From positions 62,001 through 126,000 of the forward strand of contig DXAO01000044.1 in assembly GCA_019117005.1 (NCBI GenBank): a stretch of DNA of 64,000 nucleotides, written 5' to 3'. Below are positions 56,061 to 64,000 of this stretch, in pieces. The DNA comes from Candidatus Collinsella stercoripullorum (GTDB lineage: Bacteria > Actinomycetota > Coriobacteriia > Coriobacteriales > Coriobacteriaceae). How positions within the stretch are numbered: position 1 is the stretch's first letter; each line of letters begins with the position of its first letter. The notes beneath the pieces were generated by a model. It saw nothing but the letters and a program-made list of their open reading frames with translations, did not search any database and was not told the DNA's origin. A program made the translations under genes and the position numbers.

Positions 56061-56420
56061 TTACTCGGCCGCGGGGGCCTCGGTCTCGGCCGTGCTCTTC
56101 TTGGCACGCGAGGTGGCCTGGACCTTGGTGATCTTCAGACGGGTCAGCTGCTGGCGGTGGCCCTGCAGGCGGCGGTAGCGCTTGCGCTTGTGGAACTTGA
56201 AGACAAGCTGCTTCTTACCCTTGAACTGCTCGACGATCTCAGCAGTGACCTTAGCCTTGGCGAGCTTGGCAGGATCCGTGATGATCTTCTTGCCGTCGTT
56301 CAGGAAGATGACGGGGAGCTCGACCTTGGTGCCGACCTCGCCCTCGATCTTCTCGACGTTCAAGAAGTCATCGGTGGCGACCTTGTACTGCTTGCCGCCG
56401 GTTGTAACGATTGCGTACAT
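56061..56420 (-). CDS. rplU: 50S ribosomal protein L21
   Basis: A 119-residue ribosomal protein: MYAIVTTGGKQYKV, FKFHKRKRYRRLQGHRQQ-type region and LTRLKI. A tail rich in Ala, Ser and Glu follows. ATG chosen after GAAGGG. It has a strong upstream promoter. Confidence 0.96.
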   Translation of the reverse strand: MYAIVTTGGKQYKVATDDFLNVEKIEGEVGTKVELPVIFLNDGKKIITDPAKLAKAKVTAEIVEQFKGKKQLVFKFHKRKRYRRLQGHRQQLTRLKITKVQATSRAKKSTAETEAPAAE

Positions 56421-56460
56421 TGTTTTGCCCTTCATGCATCAGTTAGTGCAACAGCCGGAT

Positions 56461-56489
56461 ATCCTATCAGGATGAAAATTGCGCGTCAA
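56461..56489 (-). promoter_or_regulatory. rplU promoter
   Basis: Minus strand TTGACG, 17 bases, TAGGAT, leader about 35 bases. It lies just past the DUF2344 stop. Confidence 0.7.
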
Positions 56490-56518
56490 CAGGGAGAACG
56501 GACATTCCCCCTGCGTAT

Positions 56519-57334
56519 TCACAAGGACGGCACAGACGAGACGGATAAGGGAGCAGCGTGTGTCCCGTCAGCGCGCGAAGGACTCAAGAGGGATCCGTCA
56601 GCATCCTCCACGTACTGGGCAGTCCGACAAATAGAATAGCGCTTCACGGCCGCGAGGTCCTGGATGCCCGTGGAAACGATAGGACCTCCACGTTCCACCT
56701 CGGGCGCGAGCCTGCGGTCGAGGGCGGCGAGCAGGATCTCGGGCCTCAGCGACCCGGCGTCGCCGCAGCGCGTGTCGAGCGTGAGCCGGACCTCGCCCTC
56801 CCCCGCCTGGGATGCCCCGGCCGCCACGAGGGTCGCGGCGAGGTCGAGGGTCTTGGCCTTCCCGCTGCGGACGTACGGGATCGAGCCGGCGCGGACCACA
56901 TCGTCCAGGGCGCGCGAGACGGCCTGCGCCCTAAGGTCGAAGCCGCGGGCGGCCTGAAGCGCGACCTCGTAGCGCATGCGGGTGATCTGCGCGGTGAGCG
57001 CAGGGGTCTTGAGGTCGATGTAGCGGGCGCGGTACGGCGCGAGGTCGACCGGCGAGGCCGCCTGCAGGCGCTCGAGCAGCTCGTCGGCGGGGACGTAGGC
57101 GGTGAGGTGCAGGTCGAAGTACTCCTCGTCCGAGGCGGTGCCCACCGGCAGAGCCGACGTGAAGGCGATGCGCATGTGCGGCGAGAACCCCTGCGTCACC
57201 GCATAGGGGGCGCCCGCGCGGCGGACGACGCGCTCGATCGTGTGGATGACCTCGAGGTGCCCGAGGTAGGCGAGCCTGCCGTGCTTCACATAGGCGCAGC
57301 GGAGGCGGAAGGTGCCCTGAGGCGATGCGGTCAT
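56519..57334 (-). CDS. DUF2344 / TIGR03936 family protein
   Basis: A 271-residue protein. The N-terminal part reads FRLRCAYVKHGRLAYLGHLEVI, then GFSPHMRIAFTSALPVGTASDEEYFDL, the family signature. It usually accompanies, or is fused to, the B12-radical-SAM protein next door and is suspected to act in RNA modification. Starts with ATGA overlap. An RNase G/E gene often sits between this and rplU; here it does not. Confidence 0.9.
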   Translation of the reverse strand: MTASPQGTFRLRCAYVKHGRLAYLGHLEVIHTIERVVRRAGAPYAVTQGFSPHMRIAFTSALPVGTASDEEYFDLHLTAYVPADELLERLQAASPVDLAPYRARYIDLKTPALTAQITRMRYEVALQAARGFDLRAQAVSRALDDVVRAGSIPYVRSGKAKTLDLAATLVAAGASQAGEGEVRLTLDTRCGDAGSLRPEILLAALDRRLAPEVERGGPIVSTGIQDLAAVKRYSICRTAQYVEDADGSLLSPSRADGTHAAPLSVSSVPSL

Positions 57335-59208
57335 GATCTCTCACCTGCCAGTACGTTGCTCACGTGCAAGGTCGGGCACACGCCGCACCCGGTGCACGAG
57401 GACCTCGTGCAGTCCGGCGTGGTGACGCCCTCGAGGGCGCGCCGGTACTCCCGCTCGAGGCAGCCGCGGGACACCCCGCAGCTCACGTGCTCCCAGGGCA
57501 GCCGCTCGTCGAGCCCGTAGGGCGTCCGCGCGACCGCGCGCAGGTCGATGCCGACCTCGCCGGCGGCCTGCTCCCAGCGGTCGAGGGAGAACTGCTCGGT
57601 CCAGGCGTCGAACCGGGCGCCGCGCCGCCAGACGGCCTCGACGAGGTCGGCGATATCGCGCCCGCCGCGGGAGAGGACCGCCTCGATGAGGGAGGTCTCC
57701 GCGTCGTGGTAGTGGACGCGTACCGCGCGGTTGCGGACGCTGCGCAGCAGGAGCTGCTGGCGGCGGCGCACCTCGTCGTCGGGCGTCTGCGCGCACCACT
57801 GGAAGGGGGTGGCCGCCTTGGGGATGAACACCGAGCAGGACACGGACACCGACACGCCGCCGCGCTGCGCGGGGGGCACGACCTCGCGCGCGATCTCGTA
57901 GACGCGGTCGGCGAGGCGCCCGATGGCGACGATGTCGTCGTCGGTCTCGCCCGGCAGGCCCATCATGAAGTAGAGCTTCACGCGGCGCCACCCGGCCTCG
58001 AAGGCCGCGCGCGCGGCCCGCTCGAGGTCGTCCTCGGTGACGTTCTTGTTGATGACGTCGCGCAGGCGCTGGCTGCCCGCCTCGGGGGCGAAGGTGAGCC
58101 CGCCCTTCTTCTCCCCCGCCACCTGGAGCGCCATGTCGACCCCGAAGGCGTCCAGGCGCTGCGAGGGGATGGACACCGAGATGCCGGTGTCCTCCAGGCG
58201 TCGGTTCAGGCGCGCGAGCACCTGACGGCAGCAGGAGTGGTCGGTGGTCGAGAGCGACGTGAGCGAGACCTCGTCGTAGCCGGTGCGCGCGAGGCCGGAC
58301 ATGACCGCGGAGACGATCTGGTCGGCGCCGCGCTCGCGCACCGGGCGGTAGGTCATGCCCGCCTGGCAGAACCGGCAGCCGCGGGCGCAGCCGCGCAGCA
58401 CCTCGACGGAGAGGCGGTCGTGCACGAGCTTGGCGTAGGGCACGATGGACTGGGGGACGGGGTCGGTGGCCGCGAAATCGGCGACCACCCGCTTGCGGAC
58501 CTCGGCGGGCGCATCGGTGCCGGCGCGCGGGACCGCGTAGCCGTGGGCGGTGCAGGCGCCCTCGTGGGAGACCTCGTAGAGCGAGGGCACGTAGGTGCCG
58601 GGGATGCGCGACAGCGCGGCGAGGACCTCGGAGCGCGTGGCGCCCGCGTCGCGCAGGCGGCGGTGCTCGGCGCAGACCTCCACCAGGTGCTCCTCGCCCT
58701 CGCCGATGAGGACGGCGTCGACGAAGGGCGCGAAGGGCTCGGGGTTGTAGACCGACGGGCCGCCCGCGAGCACGAGCGGGTCGTCCTCGCCGCGGTCGAC
58801 GGAACGCAGGGGGATGCCCGCCAGATCGAGGGCCTCGAGCATGTTGGTGACGGCCATCTCGTGCGGGACGTGAAGCCCCACCGCGTCGAAGGAGGCGACC
58901 GGCGCCGCCCCCTCGAGCGACAGCAGCGGCACGCCCGCGGCGCGCATGGCGTCGGCCATGTCGACCCACGGCACGTAGCCGCGCTCGCACGAGAAGCCCT
59001 CCCGGGCGTTCAGGCAGGCGTAGAGGACGGCGATGCCCTGGTTGGGGAGGCCGACCTCGTAGACGTCGGGGTAGATGAGGCAGGCGCGGTAGGACGCGTC
59101 GGCCTTGGAGCGGGTCCCCCACTCGTGGTCGATGTAGCGGCTCGGCTTCTCGACGCGGCCGAGCAGCGGCTCGAGGTCGGCGAACCGGTTCTCGTAGACG
59201 GCCCTCAT
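57331..59208 (-). CDS. B12-binding-type radical SAM protein, TIGR03960-like
   Basis: A 625-residue protein. An N-terminal Rossmann-like part with LIYPDVYEVGLPNQGI and LAGGPSVYNPEPFAP precedes the radical-SAM core with CARGCRFC (Cx3Cx2C). At the C-terminus, the cysteines CTRSSCTGCGVC may bind another Fe-S cluster. Function is unknown; co-occurrence with the DUF2344 protein and ribosomal genes suggests RNA or ribosome modification. Overlaps both neighbours by ATGA. Confidence 0.9.
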   Translation of the reverse strand: MRAVYENRFADLEPLLGRVEKPSRYIDHEWGTRSKADASYRACLIYPDVYEVGLPNQGIAVLYACLNAREGFSCERGYVPWVDMADAMRAAGVPLLSLEGAAPVASFDAVGLHVPHEMAVTNMLEALDLAGIPLRSVDRGEDDPLVLAGGPSVYNPEPFAPFVDAVLIGEGEEHLVEVCAEHRRLRDAGATRSEVLAALSRIPGTYVPSLYEVSHEGACTAHGYAVPRAGTDAPAEVRKRVVADFAATDPVPQSIVPYAKLVHDRLSVEVLRGCARGCRFCQAGMTYRPVRERGADQIVSAVMSGLARTGYDEVSLTSLSTTDHSCCRQVLARLNRRLEDTGISVSIPSQRLDAFGVDMALQVAGEKKGGLTFAPEAGSQRLRDVINKNVTEDDLERAARAAFEAGWRRVKLYFMMGLPGETDDDIVAIGRLADRVYEIAREVVPPAQRGGVSVSVSCSVFIPKAATPFQWCAQTPDDEVRRRQQLLLRSVRNRAVRVHYHDAETSLIEAVLSRGGRDIADLVEAVWRRGARFDAWTEQFSLDRWEQAAGEVGIDLRAVARTPYGLDERLPWEHVSCGVSRGCLEREYRRALEGVTTPDCTRSSCTGCGVCPTLHVSNVLAGERS

Positions 59209-60110
59209 CGCGCCGCCTCCGCTGCACGCGCGCCGGCGAGCCCCGCGGCCGCGCGCCGGACGGCGGACGCCGCGGTCCCCACGGCGGCGTTGACGCGGCT
59301 GTAATCGACGTCGCGCTCGTAGACCTCCATGAGGACCCGTCCCATGGCGGCGGTGCCGCCGGCGGCGACGAGCGCCTTCACCGCGAAGCCGAGGCGGCCC
59401 GAACGGGGGGCGAGCGCCCGCGCCGCGCCGCGCAGGGCGAGGCCCGCCGCCGCGACGCCGGCGGCCTCGTAGGCGCGCTCGACGTGCAGGGGCTTGCCGT
59501 AGATGGACGCGAGCTCGAGCATCATGCCGAGCTGGGCCGCGGTCATGACCGGGTAGTCGGCGCCCGGGATGAAGACGAGCGCCCCGGTGGCCATGTTGGT
59601 GAGCGCGCAGGAGGCCACCGTGCGATTGGCCGCGGCGGTGCGCATGAAGCCGAAGTTGGCGGCGAACGCCGTCGCCTTATCGGTCCGGTCGAGGATCCAC
59701 CGGGCGAGGGACTCGAGCAGCCCCGTGCGGTCGGTGGATGCGATGAGCCCGAGCATCGGGGTGTCGTGCTCGATGAAGGGGACCTCGACGCTCGACTCGG
59801 CCAGCACGACGGTCGGGGCGCCCGCCACCACGATGCCGCGCACGGCGTCCTCGAGGAGGTCCGAGCCGCAGGACAGGACGAGGGCGACATCGGTATCGGG
59901 TTTGACCTCGGGGGCCGTCGAGTCGAGCGCGGCGACGCGGACGAGCGCCGAGGTGGTCTGGGGGACGAGGGCGTCGCGGACCGCGGCGACTATGTCCGGG
60001 GACGCGGTGCGGTCGACGAACACGGCGACGCGCACGGGCTCGTCCGAGTCGCGCAGGGTCGAGACGCCCATCTTGAGCGCGTCGGCCAACCTGCCGATGG
60101 GTATGCGCAT
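59205..60110 (-). CDS. DUF697-like membrane-associated protein, function unknown
   Basis: A 301-residue protein. The N-terminal half alternates strands and helices (VRVAVFVDRTASPDIV, VALVLSCG, PTVVLAE). The C-terminal half has TAAQLGMMLELASIYGKPL and a glycine/alanine-rich amphipathic or membrane-type stretch with a GRVLMEVYER end, resembling the DUF697/YcjF region. It abuts the radical SAM gene and follows rodA after 27 bases, so is probably co-transcribed. I do not recognise a function. Confidence 0.7.
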   Translation of the reverse strand: MRIPIGRLADALKMGVSTLRDSDEPVRVAVFVDRTASPDIVAAVRDALVPQTTSALVRVAALDSTAPEVKPDTDVALVLSCGSDLLEDAVRGIVVAGAPTVVLAESSVEVPFIEHDTPMLGLIASTDRTGLLESLARWILDRTDKATAFAANFGFMRTAAANRTVASCALTNMATGALVFIPGADYPVMTAAQLGMMLELASIYGKPLHVERAYEAAGVAAAGLALRGAARALAPRSGRLGFAVKALVAAGGTAAMGRVLMEVYERDVDYSRVNAAVGTAASAVRRAAAGLAGARAAEAAR

Positions 60111-60137
60111 GGGGTACCTCCTTGAGGACGGGAAGGA

Positions 60138-61340
60138 TCAGGCGGCCTTGGCGCGGTGGCGCCAGATCGATTGGACGATGCCGACGTTGGCCAGCTGCAT
60201 GAGCATGGAGCTCGATCCGAAGCTGATGAAGGGCAGCGGGATGCCGGTGATGGGCATGAGGCCGATGCACATGCCGACGTTCTCGAGCACCTGGAACAGC
60301 CAGATGCCGACGATGCCCGTGCCCACGAGCCTCAGGAACAGCGAGTCGCTGCGGTAGGCGACGCGGATGGTGGAGACGATGAGCACGGCGAACAGGCCGA
60401 GCAGGATCATCGCGCCGACGAAGCCGAACGTCTCGCACAGCAGCGCGAAGACGAAGTCGGTGTGCGCCTCGGGCAGGAATCCGGAGGCGGACTGGGACGC
60501 GCCGCCGATCCCCTTGCCGAAGAACCCGCCCGAGCCGACGGCTATGAGGGACTGCATCAGGTTGTAGCCCGAGCCGGAGGTGTCGGCCTGCGGGTCGATG
60601 AAGACGAGCAGGCGGTTCATCTGGTACTGCTTGAGCAGCACGTCGTGCCCGAGCAGGCTGTCGACGACCGAGTCCGCGGCGAGGACGATGGCGACGAGCC
60701 CGATCAGGATGGCGATGGTCGACAGCACCCACTCCTTCCGGGGGCCGCTCATCATGATCACGACGGCGCCGGAGAAGAACACCACCAGGCCGCTGCCCAG
60801 GTCGCCGGCCACGATGATGGCGCCGAAGGGCACGGCGAGCATGCCGCAGAGCTTCACGTACTCGCGGACCGAGTCGATCTTGCCGTTGTACTGGGCGCCG
60901 AGCCCCGCCATCATGAACACCGTGATGATCTTGGCGAGCTCGACGGGCTGGAAGGTGAGCCCGATGCCCGAGATCTGGATCCAGCCGGTCATGCCCATGG
61001 CGTTGTAGGACAGCCCGGGGATGTAGGGCGTGAAGATCACGATGACGTCGAGGACGAGCAGGGGCGTGGTGTAGTTGGCGAGCCCCCGGAAGTCCATGCG
61101 CCAGCAGAAGGCGCCGAGCACGCACCCGAGGCCGATGCCGAGCAGGTGGCGCGGGAAGGAGGCCTCCGACATGGTGAGGGATGCCGTCCAGATGACGAGG
61201 GCGCCGAAGGCGACCAGGCCAGCCACGGAGAGGAGCACGGGCAGGCTGACGCTGCGCCGGAGGGACCCGCGCGCCGCGGCCTGCCGCTTGTTGGTCCGCT
61301 TGAGCGCCGCGTCGGAGCGCGCCGCCGCCGATGATGCCAT
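60138..61340 (-). CDS. rodA: rod-shape glycosyltransferase RodA (SEDS family)
   Basis: A 400-residue polytopic SEDS protein that polymerises peptidoglycan glycan strands with PBP2. Signature elements: NAMGMTGWIQI, LTFQPVELAKI, GDLGSGLVV, PEAHTDFVFALLCETFGF and ITGIPLPFISFGSSSML. The first about 30 residues are basic and cytosolic. The neighbouring mrdA and mreD and the cell-wall context distinguish it from FtsW. Confidence 0.94.
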   Translation of the reverse strand: MASSAAARSDAALKRTNKRQAAARGSLRRSVSLPVLLSVAGLVAFGALVIWTASLTMSEASFPRHLLGIGLGCVLGAFCWRMDFRGLANYTTPLLVLDVIVIFTPYIPGLSYNAMGMTGWIQISGIGLTFQPVELAKIITVFMMAGLGAQYNGKIDSVREYVKLCGMLAVPFGAIIVAGDLGSGLVVFFSGAVVIMMSGPRKEWVLSTIAILIGLVAIVLAADSVVDSLLGHDVLLKQYQMNRLLVFIDPQADTSGSGYNLMQSLIAVGSGGFFGKGIGGASQSASGFLPEAHTDFVFALLCETFGFVGAMILLGLFAVLIVSTIRVAYRSDSLFLRLVGTGIVGIWLFQVLENVGMCIGLMPITGIPLPFISFGSSSMLMQLANVGIVQSIWRHRAKAA

Positions 61341-61353
61341 GGGTCCTCCCTTC

Positions 61354-63411
61354 CTAGCGCACGCCGTCGCCCGCGGTGACCGAGGCGCTGTCGGGTTCGT
61401 TGTAGATGGCGCCGAGCACGTCGCGCACGGCGTACATGGCCGAGGTCGAGCCGAAGCCGCCCTGCTCGACCACGGCGGCGACGACGTACTTGGGGTCGTC
61501 GTAGGGCGCATAGGCGACGAACCACGAGTAGTCGTCCTCACCGCTCTTCTCGCCGGTGCCGGTCTTGCCGGCGACCTCGACGGAGAGGTTGGTGAAGTGG
61601 GACGCCTGGGACTCGGACTCCTCGTAGATCACGCCCCACAGGCCGCGCCTCACGAGGGCGAGGTCGGAATCCTGACGGTAGGCGCCGGAGAGGCGCTCGC
61701 GGGGCTCGTAGGTCACCGCCGACCCGCTGCCGTCGCGGCTCACGGCGGAGTGGAACACGTGGGGGACGAACTCGCGCCCGCCGTTGGCGATGCCGGCGTA
61801 GGCGCAGGCCATCTGCAGCGGCGTGACGAGGATGTCGCCCTGGCCGATGACGATGTTGCACATGTCGCCGGGGTTCCAGGCCCGGTCGGCGTCGTCCCAG
61901 CTCGAGAAGTAGCTGTCCTTCCACTCGGCGTCGGGGACGCGCCCGGAGCTCTCGCCCGGCAGGTCGACGCCGGTCGCCTCGCCCAGGCCCCAGCTGCGGA
62001 ACATCTCCTGCAGGCCCTCGGGGTTCTCCTCGTCGTAGTAGAACCCCTTGCCGATGTCGTAGAAGACGGCGTCGCACGACATCGTGATGGCGCGCTGGAG
62101 GTTGATCACACCGTGGCCCGAATGGTCGTAGCACCAGCGCCCGTTGGCATCGCCCATGCCGGTCCACCAGCCCTGGCAGTCGGTGGTCTGCGTCTCGTCG
62201 TAGATGCCGTACTTGAGCGCGGCGAGGGACGAGAGGGGCTTGATCGTCGAGGCGGACATGTAGTCGCCGGCGATGGCGCGGTTGATCATGGGGTAGCCGC
62301 TGTCCTCGCTGGACAGCGCGTTCCAGTCGTCGTTCGACACGCCGCCGATGAAGACGGAGGGGTCGTACTTCGGGGCGCTCGCCATGCCGAGGATCTCGCC
62401 GTTCGTGCAGTCCAGGCACAGGCAGGCGCCGCGTGCGGCGTTCTCGTACCCGAACTGCCTCGCGACGGCGATCGCATGGTCGAGCCCGTCCTCGCAGGCC
62501 TGCTGGATGGCGAGGTCGAGGGTGAGCCGGATGTCGCTGCCGGGCTCGGGGGGGATCGCGCCGGTCGCGTCCACCACGCTGCCGGAGGCGTCGACCTGGA
62601 CGGTCTGCTCGCCGCGGATGCCCTGCAGCAGGGACTCGTAGCGGATCTCCACGCCCGCCTGCCCGACGATGTCGCCCGACTCGTAGCTGATGGCGCCGGC
62701 GTCGGACTCCCCCTGCGACGCCGCCTCGCTCTGGGCGGCGAGCTGCTCGGAGGTGATGGTGCCGGTGTAGCCCAGGACGTGGGCCGCGAGCTCTCCGTAG
62801 GGGTAGAGCCGCTCGGTGCGCTCGACGACCTCGACCCCGGCGAAGGCGCTCGGGTGCTCCTGGATGTAGGCGACGGTCGATCGGCGCACGTCGGAGGCGA
62901 TGGTATGGAGGCTCTGGGCGCCCTGGTTGTAATCTTGGATGTTCCGACGGACGGCGATGTAGGGCATGCCGAGGACGTTGGCGAGATGGCGGACGAGCAC
63001 CGTGTCGCTGGCGAGGTCGCGGTAGGCGGCGACCGTCAGGCTGGCGCGGTTGGTGACGAGCGGCACGCCGTTGCGGTCGAGGATGCGCCCGCGCGGCGCG
63101 GGCGTGGTCACGGTGCGCGTCTGGTTCTGGACGGAGAGCTCCTCGTAATAGTCGGAGGAGACCATCTGCATGCTCCACAGCTTGGCCGTGATGGCGGCGA
63201 AGACCGCGCCGACGGCGGCCGTGAGCATGGTGAAGCGGCCCTTGAACGCCACGCCGGGGGTGTTGCCCTCGCCCTCCGTGGCGCGGGGGCGCGTGCCGTT
63301 CTTGGTGTCGAAGGTGAACTTCCCGCCGCCGCGCCTCAGCACCACGATCGAGGCGACGATCGCGAGGACGAGGATGACACCGGCGATGACGACGACGATC
63401 TGCGCGTCCAA
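61354..63411 (-). CDS. mrdA: penicillin-binding protein 2 (class B transpeptidase)
   Basis: A 685-residue elongasome transpeptidase. The dimerisation region includes APRGRILDRNGVPL (about 105-118); the active-site motifs are Ser388-Thr-Ile-Lys391, Ser445-Cys-Asp447 and Lys616-Thr-Gly-Thr619. Two hydrophobic stretches (about 5-26 and 61-80) lie at the N-terminus instead of one. The start is TTG at 63411, eight bases after a run of nine G that overlaps the mreD stop; an internal Met before the second stretch could give a shorter, single-span protein. Confidence 0.93.
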   Translation of the reverse strand: MDAQIVVVIAGVILVLAIVASIVVLRRGGGKFTFDTKNGTRPRATEGEGNTPGVAFKGRFTMLTAAVGAVFAAITAKLWSMQMVSSDYYEELSVQNQTRTVTTPAPRGRILDRNGVPLVTNRASLTVAAYRDLASDTVLVRHLANVLGMPYIAVRRNIQDYNQGAQSLHTIASDVRRSTVAYIQEHPSAFAGVEVVERTERLYPYGELAAHVLGYTGTITSEQLAAQSEAASQGESDAGAISYESGDIVGQAGVEIRYESLLQGIRGEQTVQVDASGSVVDATGAIPPEPGSDIRLTLDLAIQQACEDGLDHAIAVARQFGYENAARGACLCLDCTNGEILGMASAPKYDPSVFIGGVSNDDWNALSSEDSGYPMINRAIAGDYMSASTIKPLSSLAALKYGIYDETQTTDCQGWWTGMGDANGRWCYDHSGHGVINLQRAITMSCDAVFYDIGKGFYYDEENPEGLQEMFRSWGLGEATGVDLPGESSGRVPDAEWKDSYFSSWDDADRAWNPGDMCNIVIGQGDILVTPLQMACAYAGIANGGREFVPHVFHSAVSRDGSGSAVTYEPRERLSGAYRQDSDLALVRRGLWGVIYEESESQASHFTNLSVEVAGKTGTGEKSGEDDYSWFVAYAPYDDPKYVVAAVVEQGGFGSTSAMYAVRDVLGAIYNEPDSASVTAGDGVR

Positions 63412-63427
63412 CGTGGCGTCCCCCCCC

Positions 63428-63973
63428 CTATTTCAGAACCTTGTAGCGCGTCCCGCGGCCGCGGGCGGAAAACCCGCGCTGCGACGAGGACGATGCGGTC
63501 GCGGCCAGGAAGATCGCGGCGGCGAGCAGGTCGAGCACGGTCGAGGAGATGCCGTGGCCGCCGAGGGCCCACAGCAGGTCCCCCTGGTCGCCCAGAAGGA
63601 ACAGGCACAGGCCGTAGGCCATGTTCGCGATGAGCGCCGCCACGCCGATGAAGCGCATGGTGTCCGCGTTCAGGCCGCCGAGCGAGCCGCGTGAGGCGAA
63701 GGACACCGTGAAGGCGGAAAGCGTCAGGATCAGGGCCATGAGGCCGACCGGGGCGGTCGAGGTGAGGTCGAAGAACAGGCCGCAGGCGAAACCCGCGACG
63801 GCCGCCGGGCCCGGGTCGCGGGAGAGGGCGAGCACGAGGGAGAGCACGAGCATGAAGTTGAAGGTTCCGCCGAGGATGCTCACCTGGGGCGAGAGCGCCA
63901 CCTGCAGCACGCAGGCGACCGCGATGAGCGCGGGGGCCGGGGCGCCGGGGCGCGCTGGATCATGTAGCTGCAC
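63428..63973 (-). CDS. mreD: rod-shape-determining protein MreD
   Basis: A 181-residue membrane protein with several hydrophobic helices and the MreD pattern GTFNFMLVLSLVLALSRDP, then GFACGLFFDLTS. It is part of the elongasome with MreB, MreC, RodA and PBP2. GTG start behind a strong GGAGG. Confidence 0.85.
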   Translation of the reverse strand: MQLHDPARPGAPAPALIAVACVLQVALSPQVSILGGTFNFMLVLSLVLALSRDPGPAAVAGFACGLFFDLTSTAPVGLMALILTLSAFTVSFASRGSLGGLNADTMRFIGVAALIANMAYGLCLFLLGDQGDLLWALGGHGISSTVLDLLAAAIFLAATASSSSQRGFSARGRGTRYKVLK

Positions 63974-63984
63974 GGCTGCCTCCT

Positions 63985-64000
63985 CTACTCGCTCTCGTCG
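63985..64000 (-). CDS. C-terminal end of an upstream gene, probably mreC
   Basis: Only the last few codons are visible: ...DESE then a TAG stop, 11 bases before the mreD start. An acidic tail and position before mreD fit MreC, but so short a piece proves nothing. Confidence 0.3.

Overview
The window is a very GC-rich bacterial chromosome segment of housekeeping genes. Gene content and order point to the Actinomycetota class Coriobacteriia (Collinsella/Olsenella-like). The evidence is a GarA-type FHA gene beside an Rv1828-like MerR gene, a non-mevalonate isoprenoid set (ispG, dxr, ispH), glyQ-glyS-ppsR-ppdK, a rod-shape cluster, and frequent GTG/TTG starts. Genus is inferred from recollection of gene orders, not from a search. 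Almost every gene is on the minus strand; only a trxB tail, a DUF1836 gene and dinB are on the plus strand. I see no prophage, IS element, CRISPR array, or rRNA.

Layout, left to right. 1-1000: tail of thioredoxin reductase, then about 850 bp without a recognisable gene. 1000-4800: degV, a DUF1836 regulator, and the merR/FHA/pgsA group. 4900-19900: tRNA-Pro, then a long run of abutting genes: coaBC, zinc-ribbon protein, Nif3, cysteine desulfurase, rpe, gpsA, plsY, der, DUF512 radical SAM, ispH, plsC, cmk, rluB, scpB, scpA, M50 protease. 19870-23720: ABC-F ATPase, then a tRNA island (Val, CAU, two Ala) with a duplicated stretch and a truncated tRNA-Ala remnant, then a HAD phosphatase. 23900-34300: proS, ispG, rseP, dxr, cdsA, uppS, frr, pyrH, tsf, rpsB. 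34500-41100: xerC-like recombinase, trmFO, dprA, yifB, yraN, rnhB, rplS. 41300-48250: ppdK, ppsR, glyS, glyQ. 48390-50925: lepB, trmD, rimM, khpA, rpsP. 51114-52412: dinB (plus strand). 52480-56420: rsfS, yqeK, nadD, obgE, rpmA, rplU. 56500-64000: DUF2344 protein, B12-type radical SAM protein, DUF697-like membrane protein, rodA, mrdA (PBP2), mreD, and the last codons of a gene that is probably mreC.

The genes fall into clear working sets: phospholipid synthesis (pgsA, gpsA, plsY, plsC, cdsA), isoprenoid and undecaprenyl carrier synthesis (dxr, ispG, ispH, uppS), translation and ribosome assembly (rpsB, tsf, frr, rplS, rpsP, khpA, rimM, trmD, rplU, rpmA, obgE, rsfS, der, proS, glyQS), cell elongation (mreD, mrdA, rodA), chromosome segregation (scpAB, xerC-like) and DNA uptake/processing (dprA, yifB).

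The points most worth a second look are: a winged-helix-like insertion inside the RseP site-2 protease; the conserved VFR phospho-motif in the FHA protein; the tRNA-Ala island with a 190-bp-offset duplication and a 22-bp perfect palindrome at the truncation point; a 16-bp perfect palindrome upstream of the ppdK promoter; a PBP2 with two N-terminal hydrophobic segments; and a recurring TTGC-type -35 element.
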